Of a DNA stretch of 64,000 nucleotides, positions 23,093-32,850 are shown in pieces. The translations under genes were made by a program, and so were the position numbers. Each line of letters begins with the position of its first letter. The first letter of the stretch is position 1. Under the pieces are notes generated by a model, which made no database searches, was not told the origin of the DNA, and saw only the letters and a program-made list of their open reading frames with translations. The DNA lies in NCBI GenBank assembly GCA_012934845.2, contig WNNJ02001962.1:124001-188000 (forward strand), read 5' to 3'. The stretch is from Pomphorhynchus laevis. Taxonomy: Eukaryota > Acanthocephala > Palaeacanthocephala > Echinorhynchida > Pomphorhynchidae.

Positions 23093-23648
23093 CTAAATAC
23101 AGAAATAAATGTAATAAAGATACAGATTCAGAAGTTGAAGCAACTTCTAATATAATTCAATATGATTCATATTGAATCATAGAAATAAAAATAAGTAATG
23201 TTTTAACAAAATAAGCTTTAATTTCAATTATTCTACAGCTGCAATAATCTTAATGACAAATAATATCTTTTAACTAAATATACCTAATTTGTAATAAACA
23301 GAAAATTTAGAAATGTAAATATCTTAATCTTTCAACAATTCGGATCTTTCATGGATTAGGACTCTTAACAAAATGTTTTCCTTTTTCCTTTTATACAAAG
23401 AAAAATAACGAATAAAAATAATATTTGCAATTTATTTTATTAATATTTTATTTTTTGTTAATATCAATCTAATTTGTTTTCTGAATAATAATTAGCTAAA
23501 AGGGTAATCGAAATTTTTGAATTAGAAACACTTAGAATATGGCTTGGATTTAAAAAATTCAAAAAGATAATTGACTATTCAAAACTAATTCTAAAGATCC
23601 TAATATAGACTGCTGACGATCTGTTAGATATTAATAAAAGAACCTTAC

Positions 23649-23714
23649 ATCTTGCAAAGGCTAGTAACATTTACAGGGAGACTATTACTTGATAGGTTGG
23701 TTTCACTAAAATCA
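23649..23714 (-). CDS. LRR exon (tandem unit B)
   Basis: 66 nt: DFSETNLSSNSLPVNVTS, then LCK. Acceptor TTTAG|T, donor AT|GTAAGG. The frame and both splice sites are kept in both copies although residues differ, so both may still be used. Confidence 0.75.
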
Positions 23715-24775
23715 CTAAATTTGCAAAAATTATAGCACACATACATGTTTTGCCATCTACACATTTTAAATACAATATAAAATGCTATTTAGCGTAACTT
23801 CTAAGATTTTATATTTGCAATTTAGCTAATCGCCTAAATGATACCTCTGAACTTTTCTTTGGTGTATTAAAATATGGACTATAATTAAAATAAGCTAAGC
23901 AATATCATTTTTATTGCAGTTTTAAAATCGTTTTTAATATCCTGAACAAAATGATTAGTTGTTTAGTTAGAAGTAGATCAAAAATATTATTGAAACTAAA
24001 ACAGCATAATATTTTAAAATAAATTATACCAAATCAGTATCGAAATGCTCGTAAATTATACAGTTGAACTTTTCTTTGGTGTATAAAATTAGTTTATTAA
24101 TAAATATTGATATGGTTGAATCACTTTTAGTTACAACTCAAGTCATTTTTACTTAATTTCAAACAGAATATAAGGAATATTGTATGATTATAAATTAATT
24201 TAAATTAATCATTAATTTTGATTAATTATTTCAATTATTCACTTAATTTCAATCAGAATCTAAGCCAAGCTATCGCATGAATATAACATTAATAAAGTTG
24301 AAGGTTGATAATCAATTGAAAATAATGATCTGATACATTCTGACAATTTTATGAGAAATATATTTGATATTAAAAGTACTTTATAAGAAATTACAATTTT
24401 ATGTAATAGAATAAACTTATAATTAGATTCCATATTAATTTTTTCTAATTTAATAAAATATATTTATGGAATTTAGTACTCAATATAATCTAGTTAAAAA
24501 ATGCTAAATAGAAAATGAGCGACAATCATTAGTATTTTTTACAGTACAATTGTCTTTAGCGTCAATCTTTTGACGCAAGAACAAAGGCTAGATTAACACA
24601 ATTAGTTTTAATTAGTTTTTACTTCTATAAAGTAAAACCTTTACTTTATAGGAAGTTTACAATCAATAGAATTTATTTTATTTTTTCACTAATCAGTAAG
24701 TAAATTAACATTTTCGAGGTGATTAAAAAATAATTAGAATTATCTTAATATTATTTGATGCTTATACTAACTTAC

Positions 24776-24847
24776 ATTTCGGTTAGGCCTGGAAGATTGT
24801 CAAATATGTTTATCTCGAAAGTTAAATGCTGATTATTCGCAAGATTT
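24776..24847 (-). CDS. LRR exon (compact cluster)
   Basis: 72 nt: NLANNQHLTFEINIFDNL, then PGLTE. Acceptor AACAG|A, donor AT|GTAAG. Last exon of the compact eight-exon cluster in transcription order; the intron to 24,894 is 46 bp. Confidence 0.85.
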
Positions 24848-24893
24848 CTGTTTGACATTAGAGTGATTTAAATCATTTAATTAAAAAACTTAC

Positions 24894-24974
24894 AATGTAG
24901 ACAATTGGCTTCCACTTACATTCAAGAAAACTTCATGGAAATATACGTTACGAATTTGATTATACGAGCAATTA
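24894..24974 (-). CDS. LRR exon (compact cluster)
   Basis: 81 nt: NCSYNQIRNVYFHEVFLN, then VSGSQLST. Acceptor TTACAG|T, donor TT|GTAAG, giving Leu at the junction. An internal GTAAGT at 24,919-24,914 could compete as a donor but would break the frame. Confidence 0.85.
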
Positions 24975-25030
24975 CTGTAAAAAGTGCATTGTTGCTATAA
25001 ACAGTAAAACTGCTTTTATGAATTACTTAC

Positions 25031-25099
25031 AGAACACGAAGCGATGGAGTCAAAACCCATTGTATCACAATTCTACTTAGTTTATTATTCGAAAGGTCC
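25031..25099 (-). CDS. LRR exon (compact cluster)
   Basis: 69 nt: DLSNNKLSRIVIQWVLTP, then SLRV. Acceptor TTTACAG|G, donor CT|GTAAGT. A canonical LRR start with Asn at the ladder position. Confidence 0.9.
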
Positions 25100-25253
25100 C
25101 TGTAAAAATTCGGGGTCAGTATACAAACATTTTGAGGGCACATTATATTATATCTGAATAAGTTTTAATTTTAATATCCTTAATAGCGATTTTAAAGCTC
25201 ATATTGAAATAATTAACAATAATAGTTTTTAGTATTTCATTAAATATACTTAC

Positions 25254-25340
25254 AGAACTTCTAATATTGATTGAGACAATATTCTCCATGTATCTTCGTT
25301 CACATACTTGAGATATTCAATGTTGTTGAATGAAAGGTTC
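25254..25340 (-). CDS. LRR exon (compact cluster)
   Basis: 87 nt, the longest single repeat here: NLSFNNIEYLKYVNEDTW, then RILSQSILEV. Acceptor GTAG|G, donor CT|GTAAG. Confidence 0.88.
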
Positions 25341-25387
25341 CTACATAATTATATATTTTCATTATAAACATTTGCTGAACAACTTAC

Positions 25388-25462
25388 AAAATTTGCAGTT
25401 TTGTATTCAAAAGAATGTCGTACAGTTTGCTAAACTCCTCTATTTTATTAAAAGACATGTCC
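25388..25462 (-). CDS. LRR exon (compact cluster)
   Basis: 75 nt: DMSFNKIEEFSKLYDILL, then NTKLQI. Acceptor TTTAG|G, donor TT|GTAAGT. Confidence 0.88.
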
Positions 25463-25527
25463 CTAAACATTTTAATTTAAAGAAATCAAAAATAAATTAT
25501 TCGAAATGTTTGCTTTAGAGGACATAC

Positions 25528-25602
25528 AGCTTTGATAGACTTTTACAACACGATATCTTTTCAATTATGTTATCAATTCGACCAGATACATTAATCAACG
25601 AT
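25528..25602 (-). CDS. LRR exon (compact cluster)
   Basis: 75 nt: SLINVSGRIDNIIEKISC, then CKSLSK. Acceptor TTTTTAG|A, donor CT|GTATGT. Confidence 0.8.
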
Positions 25603-25673
25603 CTAAAAACATAAATTCCTATTTGATTCAAAACTGTTTCTTTATATTTTCATACAATTCCCTGAGTTTATAC

Positions 25674-25724
25674 AGTGGGCAAATATCATGTTTCATTATA
25701 TTGAGGTTTGAATTATAAATATTC
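25674..25724 (-). CDS. Short LRR exon (compact cluster)
   Basis: 51 nt: NIYNSNLNIMKHDICP. Acceptor TTTAG|G, donor CT|GTATAA. It is shorter than the other repeats, but the phase is kept. Its upstream neighbour may have been separated by the LINE insertion at 25,955. Confidence 0.7.
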
Positions 25725-25954
25725 CTAAATTTAAGACAAGTAGAAATATTTGTTGATTAAAAATATTATTGTCTTAATGTAAATCATAGTAAATCAGAAG
25801 TATTTAAAATAACATTTACTATGCAGTTAAAAGCACAAACAATATTTCTACAAAATTCTATCGTTTTACTATATATATTTTGTAAAAAATAATATATATA
25901 GTTTTAAGATTAAATGATCAGTTACCCTTATCCAATCTTATTTTAAACTCCAAC

Positions 25955-26440
25955 AAGTTGCAGGTGGTAGTCTTTCATAGTGTCCCTGCCACCGAAAAGA
26001 AACTTAATAGACTAGCACTCTCTGCATTATCCTCAATTTTGCAGCCTCAAACACTACCCATCTTTACGAGTCGAGTAAAATATATGGAGTTCACTGTTAC
26101 CGTGAAGTGGGTAGTGAAAGCTGACCTGAACAGACTCAAACATATTCAGAAGAGAGCTATGTGTACTCTGAAAAGGGCTTAGCATATCTTGTTGAAGAGG
26201 AAAACCCAAGTGCGCCTCTGGGGTACTTGGGATATCTCAGGATTAGTTTTTTTCGAGAGGACGTTCTCCAGAGCAAAGACTGAGGTTTATCAAGCTCTTC
26301 AACTAGAGATTACCAAACATAGTCCGCCTCGACTGGATTACACAAGAGGAGTGTTAAAGACCCCGGATCGTTCATTCGGGGAGCGGCTTGTTGTGTGGCT
26401 GGAGATCTCGGCTTGTTGACCTGAGGCCGTAGCATACTGA
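25955..26440 (+). mobile_element. LINE family A, 3' fragment
   Basis: Frames read LQVVVFHSVPATEKKLNRLA, FTSRVKYMEFTVTVKW and KTQVRLWGTWDISGL, the same RT C-terminal region as at 1-440 and 50,335-50,840. It is 5'-truncated and split by a stop between the two open frames. It sits inside the LRR exon field, in the opposite orientation to the exons. Confidence 0.85.
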
Positions 26441-26464
26441 AGACTACTTGCATGATAACGACAA

Positions 26465-26650
26465 ATTTGACTTTTTATATTTCGTTTTTCTCTTTTTCTA
26501 AAAATTTTTTAATAAAAAAATTTTATTAAATTTTTTAATTTAATAAAATTAATTTTAATTTAATTTTAATTTAATTTTAATTTTAATTTTAATTTAATTT
26601 TTATTTTTTTTATAAATCTTTTAATAAAAACTTTTAATAAAATTTTTATT
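26465..26650. repeat. AT-rich low-complexity tract
   Basis: TTTTAATTTAA-type simple sequence, probably the decayed tail of the LINE copy. Confidence 0.7.
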
Positions 26651-26845
26651 CTAATATTTATAATCTTCAATTATGCTATAGAGACATTGATCATAACATT
26701 GATTTTGAAAGCATTGACATCCTTTAAACGAAAAATGCTTAGGGTGCATACTCATTCTGGAATCGTTGTATATATCTAACTTTTCTACAATGTAAGGGAA
26801 TACATCTAATTGGTCTTTAAAACTCTCTCCACAAAACATATACAA
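26651..26845 (-). CDS. Small Cys-rich ORF of unknown function
   Basis: A 64-codon frame on the LRR-exon strand. It begins MYMFCGESFKDQLDVF and ends with a cluster GCQCFQNQCYDQCLYS before the stop. No family recognised. The closely spaced Cys residues would suit an extracellular, disulfide-bonded segment such as a cap or tail of an LRR protein, but this is inference only. The start Met is the first available, and the segment may instead be the last exon of a gene lying to the right. Confidence 0.35.
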   Translation of the reverse strand: MYMFCGESFKDQLDVFPYIVEKLDIYNDSRMSMHPKHFSFKGCQCFQNQCYDQCLYSIIEDYKY

Positions 26846-27008
26846 GATGTGAGTAAGAAAATATTGATAAGCTTCTCAAAATGAAATCAATTGCAACTTT
26901 TGGCAAAATTGCATAAATTTAAATTGCATTTGATTAACAAATTATTCCTCTATTTTTAAATTTGAAAGGACTGCTGTACAGTCGAAATATCAAAATAATA
27001 AATCCAGT

Positions 27009-27077
27009 CACTCATATTCTCAGGTATGGTTGGCAGTCACTTTAATAAATTCGACTCGAAAGCAATTCTACACGATT
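27009..27077 (-). pseudogene. Degenerate LRR exon
   Basis: Acceptor GTGTAG|A and a repeat-like frame IAFESNLLK, a stop, then LPTIPEN. The donor position reads ATGAGTG instead of GTGAGTG. An inactivated copy of the LRR exon type. Confidence 0.45.
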
Positions 27078-27592
27078 TGAATGATATTAAATATCATTTT
27101 ACTCTCTAATTATATTCTTCATTTTTAGACTTAATATTTTAAAATTACCAATAGATAATGTTAAATGTTTGGATGAAATACATAACAGATATTTATAATA
27201 GCAAAATAGTCAATTGAGCTGAAATGATACCTCCAATTAATTCTCGTTTAGTTCTCGTTTTATTAATTTTTGTTTGATCATCATTGAAATAAAAACGTAT
27301 CTTTATTATTACAACTTATTTTAATTGTCGAAGAGTATTTTTTAATATTTTAATTGAGGACAAAATTGAATCCTTGTTTCTATGTAGAGAAATTCAGAGT
27401 AAATATAGATAAGCGTATTGAAGAGCGTTTTTATTAAAAATGCAGCTTAAAGAAAATTAAAATTTGAGCTATAATTTTGCCAATTAAAAATTGAATTGTA
27501 AATCAATATTTAAATTTCACATTTAAAAACGCTTAAAAATTCTTCAAAATTAGTAATTACAAATATTTTTTGAAATAAAATTATGCACTTAC

Positions 27593-27643
27593 AAGTTTTT
27601 AATATTATAACGGGCTATATCGAGAATCAATATAAAATCAAAA
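27593..27643 (-). CDS. Short LRR exon
   Basis: 51 nt: FDFILILDIARYNIKN. Acceptor TCCAG|T, donor TT|GTAAGT, Leu at the junction. Less canonical at the Asn position. Confidence 0.55.
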
Positions 27644-27859
27644 CTGGACTGATTGACAATTTTACTAAAGTTAAAAAATATAAAAGCCGAATAACTTAAA
27701 TTCAAAATAAATCAAAAAAGTATAAATAAATCGAAAATAATTAAATGCAATTTGACTACAGATTAAATCCAATAATAATTTATTTAAATTTACTAAAAAA
27801 TTGGAAAAATAGTCAATAAAATAGTTCAATCTTTAAGAACTGCTTTTAATTGCTTTTCA

Positions 27860-28980
27860 AAACTTTTAAATATTTATAAATAGAATCCTTATATAATGTA
27901 TAGTTATTGTAAAACTATTATATTTATAAATATAATCCAAAAAGACTAATAATTTCTAATGTATTTCTAACAATATTGTTTAATACTTTCCATGTTTTGA
28001 TTTGAAATCACTGTTAAAATCTGTAAACAGAGACTTTATTCAAGTTCAATTAAGGTAATAATATATATTTAAAAAGAATTGGAGAACATAATTTATAAAT
28101 ATGAATTTATAAAATTCACAAATTATAATGGCTATATAATTACAAAACACTAATAATTTTTAATAATTGATTGTAATTGGATTACTTTTAAATAGTAGAA
28201 AATAGTAGTTTTGTATATAAATACATGATGAAGAACAAATTGGTAATTGTTAATTACCAATTAATAAGATTACCAATTAATCAATTTACGAATAAATTGT
28301 TAATTTAATTTGAAGTCTTTTTAGAATTTTATGAATTGCGTCTACTTTAACATATTGACACAAATGATAGAAATACGATAAAGGAGAAAACATAGGATAA
28401 ATAAATTTTAAACTCTCCATGTATTTTGATTGATAAATACAATTATAAATACAATTATTATATATAAAATATATTATTATATGAAGAGCATAAATATATT
28501 AAAATATGTAAAATAATATTCATAATTAAAAGATATAAATATATTATTATATATTAAATACAATTATTTGGACTGTATTATAAATACAATCCAAATATAA
28601 TTTACTGTTATTATATTTATAAATCTAATTTAAAAAGACTAATAATTTCTAATAATTCATTGTAATTGTGTAATTAGTCTGAATAAATAACTAAATATCT
28701 TAAAATAATAAAATTTCAAAATGGTAGAAAAAAGTATTTTTGTATATAAATACAATGATGAAGAACAAATTGAGGTTTGTTTATTTAGTTTGAAGCCTTT
28801 TTAGAATTTAATTAATAGCGGCTACCGTAACGAATTAGCACAATTGAATAGGATGAAAAGAAAACATAGGATTAATATATTTTAAACTATCCGTGTTTTG
28901 ATTAAATGTCACTGTTTAAAACTGTACACAGTGACTTCATTCAAATTCAGCTAAGGTAATAAAATTTATTTAAATACTCA
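27860..28980. repeat. Diverged tandem units, two to three copies
   Basis: AAAAGACTAATAATTTCTAA, TATAAATACA(A)TGATGAAGAACAAATTG, and GTGACTTCATTCAAATTCAG-like strings recur at about 27,940-28,060, 28,140-28,430 and 28,630-28,975. The LRR exon at 28,982 follows the last unit. Confidence 0.75.
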
Positions 28981-28981
28981 C

Positions 28982-29050
28982 ATGTACTCAGCGCACGGAA
29001 TAACGTGTTTTGCAAGAAGTTCACTGGACTTTATGAGCTGTTCGATTTTC
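28982..29050 (-). CDS. LRR exon, divergent
   Basis: 69 nt: KIEQLIKSSELLAKHVIP, then CAEY. Acceptor CTTAG|G, donor AT|GTGAGT. Correct phase and length; the Asn ladder residue is replaced. Confidence 0.6.
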
Positions 29051-29257
29051 CTAAGAAATTTAATTATCAAAATATTAGTTTTAGATCCAATGCGAGCAAA
29101 ATTAAATGAAATAAAATAGTGTTATTCTTTAAATAAATTTTCATAAATTTCCATAAATCAATAAATATTCCATAAATCAGTGATAAATCTATAAAAATTG
29201 ATCTATTAATTATTCATGAAAGGTTAGGATCAGTATAATGCCTATTAGCAGACTTAC

Positions 29258-29317
29258 AAAGTTTTAAATTCGTTAAGATTGGAATACATTGTCGGACACG
29301 TAGAGTTGTAGGGATTA
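29258..29317 (-). CDS. LRR exon, divergent
   Basis: 60 nt: NPYNSTCPTMYSNLNEFK, then T. Acceptor ATTAG|T, donor TT|GTAAG with Leu at the junction. The phase fits the array; the repeat is weak. Confidence 0.5.
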
Positions 29318-31420
29318 CTAATTTACAAAGATGAATTAGTACAACATCGTAAAATATTTGACTAAGAGATATTATAATTTAAGTTTAAAATATTGAGCTA
29401 AAATAGTTCTTTTGAAATATGTAATTGATATTATACAAAGTGGAATTTATGCAATTTAAATGCGTTTTCTTTTAATTATTAATAAACAATTAATTACTTA
29501 TTTTTCAAAATAAATGATGTAACCCAATGAGTAAACTAGCATTATAATTAAAATCACAAGTAAAACATTATTATATCCTTATATATTCTAAGATAAGTTC
29601 TAAGATATTCTAAGATATAAATAAGAATGCGTATTGAAAAGGTACAAGAATAATAAAATATAATGAGAGTTAATTAATATCGCATTATTTACATAATTAA
29701 TATATCTGATATCGCATTATTTACATCGTTTTCAAATTTTATATTAAATGATAAGTGAACATACGATAAAACAAAATTCAAAATTGATTAAAGGTTCTTG
29801 TATTAATTGTAGCAAAGGTTTATTTTTCATTTATAATGAAATGTAGCTCCGCGGTTAGATCAGACAATAATTAATTACTAGCGTATATTAGACTAGGAAT
29901 TTTTGAAACATTGTCATCAGAACAAGTAAAAGATAAAAGATGAAAAATTGATATGTCAGAAAAAAATTAGTATGTCTTTAAATCGGAAGAGATTACGATT
30001 TAAAAAGTAATGGATTTAAGAAAGGCCGGTGACGGTTATTATATATTTAAAAGATTACATGTCTGATTTTTATTAAGTGAATGCAACGCACTAAAAATTC
30101 CAGATTAGGCATGTTTTGAATAATTAATAAAACAAGTGAACGCCGTAGCAACTGTTACTAAATTTGTTCAGCATATAGTTCATAGATTTATGAACTATCG
30201 CAATTATGTAATTGCGATAGTACTTCTTTAATATAATAAAGTATGTCAATTACCTATTTTAAAGTTAGATTCATACCATTAATTATAACTAATGCTATTG
30301 ACATTAGATAACCTTGTGACATTTTATATGAATTATTTAAATTCTAGTACTTCTTTAATTTTCTAAAGAATGTCAATTACCTATTTAAAGTTAAAATTAG
30401 ATTCATACCATTAATTATATTCATTATATGTTACTGAAATAATTGACCTTATTAGATGAAATTGTGACTATATACATTATTTGAAGTTAAAACTTGATTC
30501 AAAATATATATTATATTTTTATTAAATAAAGCGAAGTTAAAAATAAAATATTATTTAGATATTATAAGATATCTTTCTTTTTATAAATTTATAAATTAGA
30601 AATCGAAATATAATAAAATAGAAATACTTTACCATAATATACAAAGTATTATCTTTTCAATAACATTAAAACATTAATAACATTATTGTAACATTAAATT
30701 CCTTAAAAACCAATAAATAATTTATTTAAATATGACTCTTTTTACAACTACGTTTGACATTTAAAATAATTAATAATTAAAAATTCTAAATATAAAATAG
30801 CTGATGAAATAAGAAACAGTAGTTGTCAACGTCCTCATTGATAACACATCAAGAATTATATTTTTACAAAAAACATCTATATTTTATTTTAACAAACAAC
30901 GTTTAAAAATACACAAATCTAACCAGATGGTTTGTTCTCGAGCAACACGCTCAATTTGCTGTCCAAGAAAACAAGTTGAATGTATACACCTTAATATAAA
31001 ATAATTGTTCCTACAACTAAAATAATACATCATGATATACATGAAAAACTGTACTAATTCAAAGCTTTTAAAATAAAGTTTAAAAACCTTGAATTTGTAA
31101 CGTCAATAATCAAATATAGATTATGTTCATTTGCAAATTCATGTACATAAGTAAATGTCCTACTCATTAAAAACAAAATATACAAGTGTTCAAAAGAATA
31201 GTATAAAGATAATGGACATATTATGGTCATGCTAACTGGTTCATCAAGCTCAGTGGTAATTTAAATTCGTAGCTACATCAAAATATATAGATGTGAATAG
31301 TTGTCTACAAAACTTTAAAGAGATAGTGGTGATAATTAATTTGCTAAAATCCAGAAAATACTAATACAAAACAAATGATAATAATGGATAATTCATCGAT
31401 TGTTTTAAAGTTTTGTAAAA
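29318..31420. other. AT-rich region; 126-bp tandem duplication at 30,215-30,490
   Basis: GTACTTCTTTAAT, GTCAATTACCTATTT and AGATTCATACCATTAATTAT occur twice about 126 bp apart. Otherwise no exon or element was recognised. A weak LRR-like frame near 30,926-30,975 was not accepted. Confidence 0.5.
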
Positions 31421-31428
31421 CTAACAGA

Positions 31429-31640
31429 AGTATTATTGGAGCTGGATCAAAGAAAAGGTAATTTTTTTTATTTTTTATTGATATTTCGCAAACCTCTGCT
31501 AGCATCTTCATAAAATTACAGCAATTATTGTAATTTCCAGAAGATGCGAACAGAGGTTAGTGAAATGTCAATAAAAACATTTCTTCTTTTCTTGGATCTA
31601 GCTCAAATAATTCCATCAATAATAAATCATTATCATCCAT
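31429..31640. repeat. Long inverted repeat (arms about 90 bp)
   Basis: The left arm (TATTATTGGAGCTGGATCAA ... CTCTGCTAGCATCTTC) and the right arm (GAAGATGCGAACAGAGGTTA ... GGATCTAGCTCAAATAATTC) are diverged inverted copies around an 18-bp spacer. The AGAAGATGC ... GAAAT(G)TC layout of each arm resembles the terminal folds of PLE copies in this window. Confidence 0.8.
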
Positions 31641-32106
31641 TTAAAAACTAGCAGAAATAATCTATCCGAATGTTTTATCTATGTAGTGTTTGACGGATGT
31701 AAATGCTCGTAAAGATTCCTTTACGAAATAATGTGAAATGAATGAAATGAATGTCGTTTATATTCACAAACCAATATACGGAAAATGGTAAGACTAGGAA
31801 TGCAGTAAAAAATTAAATTGTTCAAGCAAAACGCAATTATACGTTGGCAAATGTAATTATACATTTGGCGAATGGCAAAATACAGTTATTGTTCAAAAAT
31901 TGGATAAATGTATTTAAACAGAAATTTGCGTGCTAATTAGAATTTATTCAATCCTTATGTAAAAATGGAATTGATTATAGAAAGTCATTAATGTTATTAT
32001 AGAAAGTGAAGATTAGAACATTACGGAAAAGGATCATTTATTAATTTTGAGTTGTTGTATTTTCTTTGAAACGTATGTTGTTCAATATTGAGCAAAACGA
32101 ACTTAC

Positions 32107-32175
32107 AGCACTTGAGGTAATGCAGAATGCTCTATAAAATCGAATATCAGTAAGTTAATTTTATAGTCTATTAGC
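32107..32175 (-). CDS. LRR exon
   Basis: 69 nt: LIDYKINLLIFDFIEHSA, then LPQV. Acceptor TTTGTAG|G, donor CT|GTAAGT. Confidence 0.7.
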
Positions 32176-32234
32176 CTACAAAGGATAAATAGTAAGGCTG
32201 AATGAAAATAATATCCGAATAATAAAGAAACAAT

Positions 32235-32850
32235 GCAGGTTTGTAATGAATAATTAAAACTATAAAATAAATGTCTTGTATATCTCTTTTAAATATCGTA
32301 TAGTAAACAGAAAATTTTATTTTAATTTACTTACATTAATTTAATTTTAATTTACTTTAAATTTAACGATTCCAATTTACTCGATAATTTTACTTGTAAA
32401 CTGTTATATTACTAGCATAATCATCAAAATAGTCAATTATGCGTTTATTTTTTGATCATTTATGAAAATGAAATATCGGGTGTCAGTTGTTATAAATCAT
32501 TATTATTTTTTAATTATTTCTTTTAATCAACGTAGGTTCGTAATGAATAATTTAAATTATAGAGTAGATATCTTATAAATCTCTTATTGTAAACAGAAAA
32601 TCATTCGGCTATAATTATTTATTTGAAATGTTTATTCAAATTTTCTGAAATTATAACTAAACTAATTTAATTGGTAAAAATTATTTAACTTACTTTAAAA
32701 CGAACAATTCCTATTTACTTAATAATTTTACTTATAAATTGTTATGTTATTAGTATAATCATCAAAATAGTTTATTATATACTCAGTATTCGATTTTATA
32801 TATAAATGATATATCAGGTGTCAGTGTTTATAAATCATAAAATATATTAT
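32235..32850. repeat. Tandem duplication, two units of about 300 bp
   Basis: GTAATGAATAATT(A/T)AAA, TAGTAAACAGAAAAT-like, CATAATCATCAAAATAGT and GGTGTCAGT strings are shared in order between 32,235-32,510 and 32,535-32,850. No LRR exon found inside. Confidence 0.8.

Larger units (their letters stand above)
22441..23735. repeat. Two tandem units of about 0.65-0.7 kb carrying LRR exons
   Basis: GAAGCAACTTCTAATATAAT starts both units (about 22,443 and 23,140), followed by a TATTGAATCATAGAAATAAA block, a TTCTACAGCTGC block and, at the end, the LRR exon. The right-hand unit is slightly shorter. Confidence 0.9.

Noticed and set aside
30926-30980. LRR-like frame KLSVLLENKPS next to a GTTAG
   Set aside because: Phase at the donor does not fit the array and the repeat pattern is weak.
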